Counted from the stretch's first letter, positions 54,192-63,397 are shown. The stretch: DNA of 64,000 bases from Bacillus sp. SJS (GCF_000732485.2 NZ_JAQV02000013.1:1-64000); one strand, 5' to 3'. Program-made: numbers and translations. Notes: generated by a model from the letters alone, not told the origin.

Positions 54192-55085
54192 GTGTTTACT
54201 CGTATCGACCGCCTGCTCATTGATCTTCCAAAGCCCAAAAATCCAGATGCAAATGCAGCAGCGGCAGTGCAGGAGCTGCTTGGTGGAAAATTCGGTGAGA
54301 TGTCTACCTTAAATAATTATCTGTACCAGTCTTTTAATTTTCGCAGCAAAAAAAAGCTAAAGCCATTCTATGATCTTGTAGCAAGTATAACCGCAGAAGA
54401 AATGGGTCATGTAGAGCTTGTGGCAAATACAATTAATCTGATGATTATTGGGACCACTCACCCTGGTCCGCCAGACTCTACCCCTATGAGAGAAGCAGTC
54501 AATAAAAGAAACACGCTGCATTTTATCTCTACTGCTCAAACCGCTTTTCCTTTTGACTCAATGGGGCGGGCGTGGACTGGAGATAACGTATTCAACAGCG
54601 GTAATCTTGTGCTTGATCTCCTTCACAACTTTTTCTTGGAATGCGGAGCGCGCACTCACAAGATGAGGGTATATGAAATGACAGATAACCCTGTTGCGAG
54701 GGAAATGATCGGCTACCTGCTTGTAAGGGGGGGCGTGCATGTTGTTGCTTATGCAAAAGCTTTGGAAATAGCTACAGGCGTTGATGTAATGAAAATGCTC
54801 CCTATTCCAAATCTGGATAATTCGAAATTTGCTTCTGCTAAAAAGTTTGAAGACTTAGGAGTGAATAGAAGGCTTTATACGTTCAGTGATCAATATTATA
54901 GGGATATCTATAAAATCTGGAAGGGAAGGGGGCCAAAGGGAGAGCCTCTCGAAGTGATAATTGGCCATCCTCAAGGTGTACCTGTCCCAGACCTTGAAGA
55001 GATTCCTGAAGAGTTCGCTCCGGGAATTTCGGAGGAGGATTTTCAGGAAATTGCCCGCCGTCTACAAAGATCAGCGGGCATTTAG
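54192..55085 (+). CDS. Manganese (non-haem) catalase, YdbD-like
   Basis: 297 residues of the dimanganese catalase family, which splits hydrogen peroxide. A ferritin-like four-helix bundle carries the metal ligands: GEMSTLNNYLYQ, ITAEEMGHVELV, LHNFFLECGARTHK and GGVHVVAYAKALE. The C-terminal tail is long and acidic. It is closer to B. subtilis YdbD than to the shorter coat protein CotJC. The start is GTG after AAAGGGAGG. No promoter was assigned. Confidence 0.9.
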   Translation: MFTRIDRLLIDLPKPKNPDANAAAAVQELLGGKFGEMSTLNNYLYQSFNFRSKKKLKPFYDLVASITAEEMGHVELVANTINLMIIGTTHPGPPDSTPMREAVNKRNTLHFISTAQTAFPFDSMGRAWTGDNVFNSGNLVLDLLHNFFLECGARTHKMRVYEMTDNPVAREMIGYLLVRGGVHVVAYAKALEIATGVDVMKMLPIPNLDNSKFASAKKFEDLGVNRRLYTFSDQYYRDIYKIWKGRGPKGEPLEVIIGHPQGVPVPDLEEIPEEFAPGISEEDFQEIARRLQRSAGI

Positions 55086-55112
55086 AAGAAGCCGGTCGGC
55101 TTCTTCTTTTTA
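55084..55112. terminator. Bidirectional terminator
   Basis: AGAAGAAGCCG pairs with CGGCTTCTTCT, then TTTT, between convergent genes. Confidence 0.85.
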
Positions 55113-55343
55113 CAGGACTAATTTTTCAAGTGCAGGAAGATCAAAACCTTTAACAGCGACCTCATCCACAGTAACCGTAGGTGTAGAATAGGATTGCAAG
55201 ACGTTAATTAAGTGGTCTCTCGCTTTTTCGTCCTTCGTGATATCTATCTCTTCAAACATCACATGGTGGTGATCCAAAAATTGCTTGACGATTTTACATG
55301 GGGGACAGTCGGGCTGAGTGTACACCAAAACCTTTTTAGTCAT
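55110..55343 (-). CDS. Glutaredoxin-like protein
   Basis: 77-residue thioredoxin-fold protein with the redox site C-P-P-C (QPDCPPCK, about residues 12-18) and the cis-proline segment TPTVTV. Size and motif fit NrdH/glutaredoxin-like proteins, which pass electrons from thioredoxin reductase or a low-molecular-weight thiol. The partner is not evident from neighbours. Confidence 0.85.
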   Translation of the reverse strand: MTKKVLVYTQPDCPPCKIVKQFLDHHHVMFEEIDITKDEKARDHLINVLQSYSTPTVTVDEVAVKGFDLPALEKLVL

Positions 55344-55505
55344 ATTTATCCCTGCTTTCTTTTTGCTTAAACTATGATATTAATGGACAAGGCCCATTGC
55401 GCTTACAGACAAATCAAGACTTAGAATATCATATACAGGATGATTATTGGGAATGATTTTGTCTTTAAGAGCTTTGAACACCCGTTTCTTTCATTCTTTC
55501 TCTGT

Positions 55506-56062
55506 TTAACATGCAATACCTAATAGAGGCAGATCTTCGGCGCTCGAAAATACTGCATCGGCAGCCCCAAGGAAGACATGCAGCATGATCCGAAATTCGG
55601 CAAGTACCTGATTTGGAACATTATGAGTCCAAAATGGCTCAAAAAAAATACTTCAGGGCGATAAGATTCCAGGCGTGCTGCAGAATCAATCATTACCTCA
55701 GGATTGAACTGGGTAGGAGAGGTGGAAGGAAGACAAAATCTTCCGAATAAATCACCCTCATTAAAAATCCCTAGAACGTCTCCGGTAAAAATCCCTTTAC
55801 TTATTGGATTAAATATGCTGAAATGATGATTGGCATGTCCGGGTGAATCAATAAACTCCAGTGCACAATTTTCGCTAATCGCCAGTTGTTTTTTTATCCT
55901 TAAGAATTAGAAGCCGTTCTTCTTGGACAGGCAGAACCGGATCAAAAAGAACATCATAATGTTCTTAATAAACCTTCATGATACAAATATGCAGATGTCC
56001 CGCCCTTATTCCCTAAGTAATGGGTACCAATCATCCGTTGGGTCTGATCATCGTTTTACAAA
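55506..56062 (-). pseudogene. Decayed MBL-fold metallohydrolase gene
   Basis: No intact reading frame exists in 55344-56268, but the minus strand encodes successive pieces of a metallo-beta-lactamase-fold hydrolase in different frames: MIGTHYLGNKGGTSAYLYHE, then FDPVLPVQEERLLILK, then EFIDSPGHANHHFS...IFTGD and STSPTQFNPE, then LSHFG, and after a shift THNVPNQVLAEFR to a stop. At least three frame breaks occur (near 55630, 55885 and 55965), and the N-terminal metal motif is missing. It is truncated and frameshifted, hence inactive. The flanks (55344-55505 and 56063-56268) show no gene. Confidence 0.8.
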
Positions 56063-56268
56063 TCTTATTTTCCTTCTCCCTTTTGCCATTCCTCTTTTAT
56101 TATTGTCCGGCAAAAGCTGTAAGAAAATTAGATGACTGCGGACATATTATCCTGAAGGCAAATGTGGTAAACTTTCTAATAGAAATAGGATGAAGCAATA
56201 TGGTTAAGAATAGCAAATATGAGGAAAATAACTGATAAGAACAGGTTGTTCTTTGGAAGGAGAAAAAA

Positions 56269-56508
56269 ATGTCTCAATTAACAGGTATTATCAGCCGTCT
56301 ACAAAGTCTACAGGAAACAGCAGTGGGGAATGAACCTTCCCAGCGTTTTTTTGAAGTTGAAGGAGAGAAGCGCTGCAGCGTAAAATATTTCGAGAAAAAC
56401 GAAATGTTTGAACTTGAAGTATTTGAAAAAGGCGGAAAACCGCAGACATATCAATTTGATAATATTGATATCATTGCTATTGAAATTTTCGACCTTTTAC
56501 AAGCCTAA
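56269..56508 (+). CDS. ykuJ: YkuJ family protein
   Basis: 79 residues matching YkuJ in length and sequence (SQLTGIISRLQSLQE; RCSVKYFEKNEMFELEVFEK; DIIAIEIFDLLQ). YkuJ proteins are small, of known fold but unknown role. The start follows AAGGAG. It begins the ykuJ-ykuK-abbA-darB block, which keeps B. subtilis order. Confidence 0.9.
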   Translation: MSQLTGIISRLQSLQETAVGNEPSQRFFEVEGEKRCSVKYFEKNEMFELEVFEKGGKPQTYQFDNIDIIAIEIFDLLQA

Positions 56509-56608
56509 TTAGGCATTTACATATTTTTAACATGATTGGGAGAAAAGGATAACATATCGGTTTTAGATTGCGTATAAGGTTAACAAGAACCTTTTAAGGA
56601 GATGCATG

Positions 56609-57127
56609 ATGAGCGATACGGTTGCCTTTTATAATGTAACGGAAGAGAACATGACACTTCAGGATGTAATTTTACGCTTGAAATCCTTTATTCTCAAGGA
56701 TCCGCGCTCTGTTTATGTGTTGTCGATCGGTACAGACTCCCATGTTCATTACAAGGAAACGAAATTTATTACAGCCATTCATCTTCATCGAGTGGGAAAA
56801 GGGGCCTGGGGATGTCTGAAAAATTATATCCTGCCCAGGCCGATTACTAGTGTACATGAAAAAATTTCGACGGAAACCGCGCTCAGTCAAGAATTGGCTT
56901 ATTCTTTCATCACCCTTTATTTGGGAGAACTGACTGATATTCTCATCCCGTTTTCAGATGAAGGGGCTGATTTTTCCTTCGAAATCCATTTGGATATCGG
57001 AAGAAAAGGCGTTACGAAAGACCTCATTCAGGAAATGACAGGGAGAATTACAGCAATGGGGGTCGAAGCGAGAATTAAACCAGATTCTTACACAGCCTTC
57101 AGCTATGCAAATCGATATACAAAATAA
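56609..57127 (+). CDS. ykuK: YkuK, RNase H-like fold family protein
   Basis: 172 residues, equal to B. subtilis YkuK (DUF458), a family with a ribonuclease H-like fold and no established activity. Conserved pieces are IGTDSHVHYKETKF and EIHLDIGRKGVTKDLI. The second of two adjacent ATG codons is preferred: AAGGAG lies 7 bases before 56609. Co-directional with ykuJ. Confidence 0.88.
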   Translation: MSDTVAFYNVTEENMTLQDVILRLKSFILKDPRSVYVLSIGTDSHVHYKETKFITAIHLHRVGKGAWGCLKNYILPRPITSVHEKISTETALSQELAYSFITLYLGELTDILIPFSDEGADFSFEIHLDIGRKGVTKDLIQEMTGRITAMGVEARIKPDSYTAFSYANRYTK

Positions 57128-57137
57128 GGAAAAAGTA

Positions 57138-57181
57138 TGTCGAAAATTGCGTTTGACGAAGAAAACCCCTTTGATTATGCT
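57138..57181 (+). promoter_or_regulatory. abbA promoter with tandem Spo0A boxes
   Basis: TGTCGAA (57138-57144) and TGACGAA (57154-57160) both fit the 0A box TGnCGAA, 16 bases apart. The second overlaps a -35 (TTGACG, 57153-57158), with -10 TATGCT at 57176-57181 after a 17-base spacer. This is the usual layout of a Spo0A~P-activated sigma-A promoter, and abbA is a known direct Spo0A target. Confidence 0.85.
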
Positions 57182-57214
57182 TGTAGTGACAACAGGCAGC
57201 AGGGGGGCAAAAAT

Positions 57215-57403
57215 ATGGGTTTGGCAGATAAAAGACTCTCAAATGAAGAGCAGGAATTACTAATCAGTTTGTTAATGAAGCAAGAGTATGCCATTGAGCT
57301 ATTGAGCAGTGAACTGAACGATATTGAAAACGGTGAGAAAGCTGTAGATATGGAAACTTACAAACAGCTCACAGTTCTTTATGACCGAATTCGTTTTGAA
57401 TGA
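57215..57403 (+). CDS. abbA: AbbA, antirepressor of AbrB
   Basis: 62 residues (B. subtilis AbbA: 65), with matching core EEQELLISLLMKQEYAIELL and ETYKQLTVLYDRIRFE. AbbA binds the transition-state regulator AbrB and keeps it off DNA, easing entry into stationary phase and sporulation. The ATG at 57215 follows AGGGGGG; a longer reading would place the start inside the Spo0A boxes and is rejected. Confidence 0.92.
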   Translation: MGLADKRLSNEEQELLISLLMKQEYAIELLSSELNDIENGEKAVDMETYKQLTVLYDRIRFE

Positions 57404-57418
57404 TGTGATTACATAGAG

Positions 57419-57450
57419 AACGGTACTCCAGTCGGGTACCGTTTTTTTTT
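57419..57450 (+). terminator. Terminator of abbA
   Basis: AACGGTAC pairs with GTACCGTT, followed by a long T run. Confidence 0.9.
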
Positions 57451-57524
57451 GACCGATTGTTTAAATTGTGATAACTACGGGTATTAGAAATACGCTATCT
57501 GCAAAATAGAGAGGAAGTACAGCA

Positions 57525-57971
57525 ATGATTACTCTTCGCGCTGAAAAAATTATGGAAATTAACATTCAGGATTTAATGATTCCGGGCGACAAAGTTGCCC
57601 ACGTGCAGCTGGGGAATAACTTGGAGCACGCCCTTCTTGTGCTGACAAGAACGGGCTATACGGCCATTCCGGTTCTTGATTCATCCTACAAATTACACGG
57701 ATTAGTCGGTACAAATATGATTATTGATGCCATTATGGGTCTTGAACGGATTGAAGCTGAAAGACTTGAAGAGATTAAGGTGTCCGAGGTTATGAACCTT
57801 GATATTCCCAGGCTTAAAATTACCGATTCTGCAGCTAAAGGACTTGAAATTGTCGTGGACCACCCTTTTGTTTGTGTTGTGAGTGAAGAAGGGTATTTCG
57901 AAGGAATCTTTACAAGGCGTGAAATCCTGAAACAGCTGGACCGCCATGTGAAAAGATTAAATAAGGGCTGA
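57525..57971 (+). CDS. darB: DarB (YkuL), CBS-domain c-di-AMP receptor
   Basis: 148 residues made of two CBS modules (about 15-70 and 80-145), with the conserved KVAHVQLGNNLEHALLVL, GYTAIPVLD and EGIFTRREILK. DarB of B. subtilis, when free of c-di-AMP, binds Rel to promote (p)ppGpp synthesis and also pyruvate carboxylase. Length, sequence and position after abbA support orthology. Single gene. Confidence 0.93.
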   Translation: MITLRAEKIMEINIQDLMIPGDKVAHVQLGNNLEHALLVLTRTGYTAIPVLDSSYKLHGLVGTNMIIDAIMGLERIEAERLEEIKVSEVMNLDIPRLKITDSAAKGLEIVVDHPFVCVVSEEGYFEGIFTRREILKQLDRHVKRLNKG

Positions 57972-58008
57972 CTGACACCCTCCTGCCACCTAAGAGGAGG
58001 GTGTCAGT
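57971..58008. other. Perfect 14-bp hairpin between darB and the VOC gene
   Basis: ACTGACACCCTCCT pairs with AGGAGGGTGTCAGT around 10 bases. It has no T run on either strand, so it may be a bidirectional stem end or a copy of a dispersed palindrome rather than a classical terminator. Confidence 0.55.
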
Positions 58009-58021
58009 CTGAATGCCGGAC

Positions 58022-58393
58022 TTATTTGTACTGCAAAAATTCAATCCGGTTTCCGAACGGATCCGCAAAACTGAAGCGGTCTCTACCGGAGATTGGAGGC
58101 TCCTCGTTCATGATTACTCCTGCCTCATGAAGCAGATTTCTTGCTGTTTCAATATTTGCTATTTCAAATGCAGGGTGCCTTTTGCTTCTTATTAGTTGCA
58201 TATCTTCTAATCCGATATGCACCTCTATTTCACCAGCCCGGCACCAAAAACCCCCATTCTTGCTTAAACTTTCCGGCTTACTCATTTCGTTAAACCCAAG
58301 TGTTTCCAAATAGAATTCTCTTGCTTTCTCTTCAGAATCATAGGGAACACAAATTTGCACGTGATCGATTCTAATAAATTTAAACTTGTTCAT
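58022..58393 (-). CDS. VOC (glyoxalase/dioxygenase) family protein
   Basis: 123 residues of the vicinal-oxygen-chelate fold: two beta-alpha-beta-beta-beta repeats with IDHVQICVPYDSEEKAREFY at the start and RFSFADPFGNRIEFLQ at the end. Metal-type residues (H10, an internal HIGLE and the final Glu) are present. The substrate is unknown; such proteins include thiol transferases and resistance enzymes. It is followed by the TSUP gene upstream on the same strand and may form a two-gene unit with it. Confidence 0.82.
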   Translation of the reverse strand: MNKFKFIRIDHVQICVPYDSEEKAREFYLETLGFNEMSKPESLSKNGGFWCRAGEIEVHIGLEDMQLIRSKRHPAFEIANIETARNLLHEAGVIMNEEPPISGRDRFSFADPFGNRIEFLQYK

Positions 58394-58405
58394 GATGCTA
58401 TCCCC

Positions 58406-59137
58406 CTATTGAATAAGCTGATAAACGATTTGTCCAATTAATAATAAGGTAACCCCTCTGATAATCCATTTTGCCGAGGCAAAAGAAATATGTTTAGCGG
58501 TCCTGACTGAAAGCTGTGCACCGATCAATGAACCAATGGCGAGCGGAATGGCTACTTTAAAACTGACCAGTCCAGCCGATAAATACATGGTAAAAGCTCC
58601 AATGCAGCTTATGAAGGTTTGGAACCTTGTGTAGGCTATAGATTGGAGATAGGATAGGCCGATCTGAAAATACATGTACATGCTTAATGTAGCCTGACCT
58701 GGACCGAAAAGTCCGTCATAAGCACCGATTCCAAATATCATGGGAAATGACTTGGCCGGGAGCTTACTGCTCTGATGGCTGTTTTTTTGCGGATTTTTTA
58801 TCAAGCTTAGAAGAAGCGCAAAGGCCAAAAGAATAAGAGCGATGCCATTCATGAATTTTTCAGGTATTGCACCTGCAAGAAGCGCCCCTGTGATTCCTCC
58901 TGCCAAGGCGAAAGGAATGATCTTGATGACCTCTTTCATCTTTATTTCATCACTTTTCAGGAAAAAGAAAAAGCTTGAAAATGAGCTGATTGTGTTTGAA
59001 AATTTTGTAGCAGCGATAATTTGGTGAATGGGAAGTCCATACAAAATCATTGCCGGCATTCCAATCAGCCCGCCTCCTCCGGCAAGTGTCCCAAGAAAAG
59101 AAGTGATGGCTCCGATAAAGAGAAGCGGCCACTCCAT
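58406..59137 (-). CDS. TauE/SafE-family (TSUP) membrane permease
   Basis: 243 residues with about eight transmembrane helices. The TSUP signature GTLAGGGGLIGMPAM is in the first half, and IGAYDGLFGPGQATLSM in the second. Members export sulfite or organosulfur acids; the substrate here is unknown. The start at 59137 (MEWPLL) is preferred with GAGGGGG 7 bases upstream; earlier ATGs are too close to that site. It is divergent from ccpC and 12 bases upstream of the VOC gene. Confidence 0.85.
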   Translation of the reverse strand: MEWPLLFIGAITSFLGTLAGGGGLIGMPAMILYGLPIHQIIAATKFSNTISSFSSFFFFLKSDEIKMKEVIKIIPFALAGGITGALLAGAIPEKFMNGIALILLAFALLLSLIKNPQKNSHQSSKLPAKSFPMIFGIGAYDGLFGPGQATLSMYMYFQIGLSYLQSIAYTRFQTFISCIGAFTMYLSAGLVSFKVAIPLAIGSLIGAQLSVRTAKHISFASAKWIIRGVTLLLIGQIVYQLIQ

Positions 59138-59206
59138 ATGCATTCCCCCTCTGTACATCCATTATATTCTGAACCGAAACATAATGAAATTACGAAAAAA
59201 CTAGCA

Positions 59207-59227
59207 TATAATATAAGAAAAACTTAT
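59207..59227 (+). promoter_or_regulatory. ccpC promoter with CcpC box
   Basis: A perfect -10 TATAAT (59207-59212) is followed by ATAA-N7-TTAT (59213-59227), the dyad recognised by CcpC. B. subtilis ccpC is known to repress itself from such a site. Here the box starts right after the -10 and covers the transcription start. Confidence 0.8.
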
Positions 59228-59243
59228 TGAATGAGGGAACGCC

Positions 59244-60134
59244 TTGCAAATTACAGAATTAAGAATGCTGCTTGTCCTGTCAGAAGAAATGAATATGAGA
59301 AAAGCATCTGAACGATTATTCGTCTCCCAGCCAGCCCTGTCGCAGCGGCTGCAATCCATTGAAAAAGCTTGGGGAGTTAAAATCTTTATCCGGTCACAAA
59401 AAGGGCTTACGCTTACACCAGCAGGAGAAAAAATAGTTACGTATGCCAAGGATATGGTTCTGCGTGAAGAAAAAGTAAGAGAGGAGATTTCATCCCTGGA
59501 AGGGGAGGTCAGCGGAACGCTAAGACTAGCCGTCGCCTCTATTATTGGACAGCATTGGCTCCCAAAGGTGCTAAAAACATACGTTCAAAGATATCCCCAG
59601 GCTAAAATCTCCCTCATAACAGGATGGAGCAGCGAGATCATAAAAAGTTTATATGAAGACAATGTTCATATAGGCATTGTCAGAGGAAATCTCGAATGGC
59701 GCGGGGTGAAAAAGCATTTGCTGAGTGATGAACTGTATCTTGTAGACACGGAACTCCGCAATGCTGAAGAGCTGATGACAACAGAGCGTCCTTTTATCCA
59801 ATTCCGCAGTGATTCCACCTACTATCAGGAAATACAGGACTGGTGGCACCGGAAATTTCAAACCTCGCCTAAGCGGACTATTGTAGTTGACCAGATTGAA
59901 ACATGCAAACAAATGGCCTATAACGGCATAGGGTATGCGATCCTCCCGTCTGTGGCACTTGATGAGAATGAGCCGATTTACAAAGTCCCGCTCACGGATC
60001 CTGAAGGTAAGCCGATTGCGAGGGACACATGGATGCTCGGATATGAGGCAGCTTTCCAGCTGAAGCAGGTCCAGGCTTTTTTAGAGGTAGTCGAAGATTG
60101 GTCTAAGGAAGCAGAACGGGAAAACGGAATTTGA
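59244..60134 (+). CDS. ccpC: LysR-type regulator CcpC
   Basis: 296 residues. An N-terminal winged helix-turn-helix (MNMRKASERLFVSQPALSQR) and a LysR substrate-binding domain (about 90-290; LAVASIIGQHWLPKVLKTYV, DQIETCKQMAYNGIGYAILP). CcpC represses aconitase and citrate synthase genes and responds to citrate. Sequence and length are very close to B. subtilis CcpC (293). The start is TTG, with GAGGGAAC upstream. The ykuNOP flavodoxin genes that follow in B. subtilis are absent. Confidence 0.94.
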   Translation: MQITELRMLLVLSEEMNMRKASERLFVSQPALSQRLQSIEKAWGVKIFIRSQKGLTLTPAGEKIVTYAKDMVLREEKVREEISSLEGEVSGTLRLAVASIIGQHWLPKVLKTYVQRYPQAKISLITGWSSEIIKSLYEDNVHIGIVRGNLEWRGVKKHLLSDELYLVDTELRNAEELMTTERPFIQFRSDSTYYQEIQDWWHRKFQTSPKRTIVVDQIETCKQMAYNGIGYAILPSVALDENEPIYKVPLTDPEGKPIARDTWMLGYEAAFQLKQVQAFLEVVEDWSKEAERENGI

Positions 60135-60232
60135 AAGCCTTGGATTCTTTTTGACCTTCACTTGCTTATCCTGCTGCTGATTTATGAAGAAAATATAAGA
60201 ATGATTAACATGCCAAAGGAGGAAGGGAATCC

Positions 60233-61321
60233 ATGGAAGTGAAAAAGGTAATGTGGCTAGAACTTTTTTATGACCTGATTTTTGTGGCTGCTGTTGCGAA
60301 AGCCACCCACTTGCTGCTGCATGTGGAACAAGGGATGGTACCGGCTGAATATTTGTTCAAGTTTGTTTTAATTTTCGTTCCTATTTGGTGGGCATGGGTT
60401 GGCCAGACGCTGTTTATTAACCGGTTTGGAGAGGATTGTTTTACCCAGCGAATATTTATGATCATTCAAATGATTTTTGTAGTATTAATGACAGCAAGTC
60501 TTTCTTTTGATTTTGACCCGTATTACTTGCCTTTTCTGATTGGGTATTCAGGAATTCGTTTCTTAACCTCAATGCAGTACTTATGGGTTCTCAGACGGGT
60601 AGATGATTCAAGCAAGCCAGCCGCAAAATATCTGGGCTTTGCCTTTTTAATTGGAATAACTATCTCCGGGTCATCCATTTTCTTTGATTCCTGGCTTCGA
60701 TATTTTCTTTTATACCTTGGTATTTTTGCCGATATTGCCTTACCTGTTCTGGGGCGTAAATTTTTGGCCAAATCTCCTGCCAATGCTCCTCATTTGCTGG
60801 AGCGTTTTGGATTGTTTACGATCATTTTATTTGGAGAATCCATTGTTAGTTTAATTGCGATTCTGCATCTTGAAAAAGGAGATTTCAATGCAATCGTATT
60901 TGCTATTGTATCATTAGCAGTAGTGATAGCGATGTGGTGGCAATACTTTGACAACATTGAAAAAAGAGTAGATAAAGAAAAGAAAACAACCGGGCAGACC
61001 ATTATATACGGACATTTATTTATCTTTATGTCGCTAAGCGCATTGGCAGCTGCTATTCAATTAGCTTTTCTTCATAAGATTGACTATCCGTTTTTATTAT
61101 TGATATCTTTTGCAGCCGCTTTTCTGTATTTCTTTTCAACAACTCTTGTGTTTCATAGGTTCCGTTTTATCACTCAGCGGCTAACCATGTATCATCTTTT
61201 CTTTCTTCTGGCTATTTTGGGCGTATTCCTGATTTTTGATCTGATCATCGTCGTTCCAAGTATAGTGATTTTTATTCAGCTGGCCATATTCTTTATCATT
61301 TTTGCAAAAGTGACCGTTTAG
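60233..61321 (+). CDS. LtrA (low temperature requirement A) family membrane protein
   Basis: 362 residues with about 10 transmembrane helices. It opens with WLELFYDLIFVAAVAKATHLL, the LtrA family hallmark, and has LERFGLFTIILFGESIVSL in the middle. LtrA was first linked to growth of Listeria at low temperature; the biochemical role is unknown. It occupies the place of ykuNOP between ccpC and dapH. Good ribosome site (AAAGGAGGAAG), single gene. Confidence 0.83.
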   Translation: MEVKKVMWLELFYDLIFVAAVAKATHLLLHVEQGMVPAEYLFKFVLIFVPIWWAWVGQTLFINRFGEDCFTQRIFMIIQMIFVVLMTASLSFDFDPYYLPFLIGYSGIRFLTSMQYLWVLRRVDDSSKPAAKYLGFAFLIGITISGSSIFFDSWLRYFLLYLGIFADIALPVLGRKFLAKSPANAPHLLERFGLFTIILFGESIVSLIAILHLEKGDFNAIVFAIVSLAVVIAMWWQYFDNIEKRVDKEKKTTGQTIIYGHLFIFMSLSALAAAIQLAFLHKIDYPFLLLISFAAAFLYFFSTTLVFHRFRFITQRLTMYHLFFLLAILGVFLIFDLIIVVPSIVIFIQLAIFFIIFAKVTV

Positions 61322-61438
61322 CACTAAGATTATAGGCAGTCTCAAAACAGAATGGGCTTTGTGATGAATATGCTTGTCAATTAACCGCTCCGTTTGATAG
61401 AGTAAAAAAGATAATAAACTAGATGGAGGACGATACAT

Positions 61439-62149
61439 ATGAAAATGATGGATGCAAATGAGATTATTTCATTTATTCAAAATAGCACGAAATCCACACC
61501 TGTAAAGGTTTACGTTAAAGGTGATGTTGAAGGAATCGATTTCGGGGCTTCCTCTAAAACCTTTTTAAATGGCGGCAGCGGAGTCGTTTTTGGTGAATGG
61601 ACTGACATTAAAGAAGCAATTGAAGCCAATGAAAGCAAGATTGAAGACTATGTTGTAGAAAATGACCGCCGCAACTCAGCGATTCCATTACTTGATATGA
61701 AAGGAATTAAAGCGCGCATTGAGCCTGGCGCCATTATCCGTGATCAAGTTGAAATCGGAGACAACGCCGTAATCATGATGGGTGCCTCCATTAACATCGG
61801 TTCTGTTATCGGAGAAGGAACAATGATTGATATGAATGTGGTTCTTGGCGGAAGAGCAACCGTTGGAAAGAACTGCCACATCGGTGCGGGTTCCGTACTT
61901 GCAGGTGTCATTGAGCCGCCTTCCGCAAAGCCTGTTGTGATTGAAGATGATGTATTGGTTGGAGCAAACGCTGTAATTCTTGAAGGCGTAACAGTCGGTA
62001 AAGGAGCAGTTGTTGCAGCTGGAGCAATTGTAGTTGAAGACGTAGCCCCTTACACAGTAGTTGCTGGAACCCCTGCTAAGAAAATTAAAGATATTGATGA
62101 AAAAACAAAATCTAAAATTGAAATCAAACAGGAGCTTCGTCAACTGTAA
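61439..62149 (+). CDS. dapH: Tetrahydrodipicolinate N-acetyltransferase
   Basis: 236 residues. It transfers acetyl from acetyl-CoA to tetrahydrodipicolinate in the acetylated branch of lysine and meso-DAP synthesis. An N-terminal alpha-helical domain precedes a left-handed beta-helix of hexapeptide repeats (about 90-215, for example [17 protein letters not shown] and [18 protein letters not shown]). Full length, with GGAGGA upstream. ykuR follows 68 bases on; patA, the linking aminotransferase, is at 27.6 kb. Confidence 0.96.
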   Translation: MKMMDANEIISFIQNSTKSTPVKVYVKGDVEGIDFGASSKTFLNGGSGVVFGEWTDIKEAIEANESKIEDYVVENDRRNSAIPLLDMKGIKARIEPGAIIRDQVEIGDNAVIMMGASINIGSVIGEGTMIDMNVVLGGRATVGKNCHIGAGSVLAGVIEPPSAKPVVIEDDVLVGANAVILEGVTVGKGAVVAAGAIVVEDVAPYTVVAGTPAKKIKDIDEKTKSKIEIKQELRQL

Positions 62150-62217
62150 GAAGCTGCATATGCTGTGCGCGGGTGTCTTTCATCCGCGCATTGCTATATC
62201 TTTTGGAGGCTGATCAA

Positions 62218-63342
62218 ATGCTCTCGCTGGAAAAAATGACTGCGATCCGCAGGGATCTTCATCAAATACCTGAGCTTGGTTTTCAGGAATTCAAAACCCA
62301 AAAATATCTGCTTCAGTTCTTTGAACAGCTTCCTGCAGACAGGTATGAATTAAAGAAATGGCGAACAGGATTGCTTGTTAAAGTAAAAGGAACGAATCCT
62401 TCAAAAATTATGGGCTACAGGGCGGATATTGACGGACTTCCAATTACAGAGGAAACAGGCTATTCCTTTTCATCCGCCCATGAAGGGATGATGCATGCAT
62501 GCGGCCACGATTTCCACATGACGATCGGGCTTGCTATTGCAGAGCACTTTATCTTTCATCCAATTGCAGATGACCTCCTTGTTATTTTTCAGCCGGCAGA
62601 GGAAGGGCCGGGCGGTGCAAAGCCGATGATGGAAAGCAAGGAATTCCTTGACTGGAAGCCTGATTTCATTACAGCTCTTCATATTGCCCCTGACCTTACA
62701 CCGGGAACCATTGGAACGAAACCCGGCTTGCTTTTTGCCAATACGTCAGAGCTTTTTATTGATTTGAAAGGGAAAGGCGGTCATGCCGCCTATCCTCATA
62801 CAGCTAATGATATGATCGTTGCCGCAAGCCAGCTGGTCGGGCAATTTCAAACCATCATTTCAAGAAACGTCGATCCGCTTGACAGTGCTGTCATTACGGT
62901 AGGGAAAATAACAGGCGGCACGGTACAAAATATTATTGCTGAAAATGCAAGGCTGGAAGGGACAATCAGAACCCTTTCTGCACAATCCATGGGTAAAGTA
63001 AAAGAAAGAATAGAAGCCCTTGTAAAAGGACTTGAAATGGGCTATGAATGTGAAGCAAAGATAGATTACGGGGCAATGTATTACCAAGTATTTAACGAAC
63101 CTGAGCTTACTCAGGAATTTATGGAGTTTGCGGACGGGCTTTCTTTTGTTCAATTTGAAGAAAGCAAGGAAGCGATGACAGGAGAAGACTTTGGATATTT
63201 TCTATCAGAAATACCAGGCTTCATGTTTTGGCTTGGCACCGGCTCGGAATACGGTCTCCATCATAGCAGACTCCAGCCTGATGAAACAGCAATGGAAACG
63301 GCCCTTCGCACAATGACCGAATATTTTTCATTCAAATCCTAA
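62218..63342 (+). CDS. ykuR: N-acetyldiaminopimelate deacetylase (YkuR)
   Basis: 374 residues, an M20-family metal-dependent amidohydrolase that removes the acetyl group from N-acetyl-L,L-diaminopimelate. Metal-site motifs are [17 protein letters not shown] and ALHIAPDL, with [11 protein letters not shown] near the end. The ATG at 62218 follows TGGAGG by 7 bases and gives exactly the B. subtilis YkuR length. A 10-bp hairpin (TGCGCGGGTG/CATCCGCGCA) lies in the dapH-ykuR gap and may set relative expression. Confidence 0.94.
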   Translation: MLSLEKMTAIRRDLHQIPELGFQEFKTQKYLLQFFEQLPADRYELKKWRTGLLVKVKGTNPSKIMGYRADIDGLPITEETGYSFSSAHEGMMHACGHDFHMTIGLAIAEHFIFHPIADDLLVIFQPAEEGPGGAKPMMESKEFLDWKPDFITALHIAPDLTPGTIGTKPGLLFANTSELFIDLKGKGGHAAYPHTANDMIVAASQLVGQFQTIISRNVDPLDSAVITVGKITGGTVQNIIAENARLEGTIRTLSAQSMGKVKERIEALVKGLEMGYECEAKIDYGAMYYQVFNEPELTQEFMEFADGLSFVQFEESKEAMTGEDFGYFLSEIPGFMFWLGTGSEYGLHHSRLQPDETAMETALRTMTEYFSFKS

Positions 63343-63397
63343 ATTATGGAATAAACACCTCCGATTTGAGGCACCTTATCAGACAGGAGGTGTTTTT

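Noticed and set aside
55923-56135. A 70-codon plus-strand open frame
   Set aside because: It lies opposite the decayed MBL-fold hydrolase and has no family resemblance or ribosome site.
57137-57214. Longer abbA reading starting at 57137
   Set aside because: The extension overlaps two Spo0A boxes and the promoter, has no ribosome site and is not in the family; ATG 57215 fits.
61688-62143. A 151-codon open frame antisense to dapH
   Set aside because: Its Asn/Cys-rich composition mirrors the hexapeptide-repeat codons of dapH; no independent evidence.
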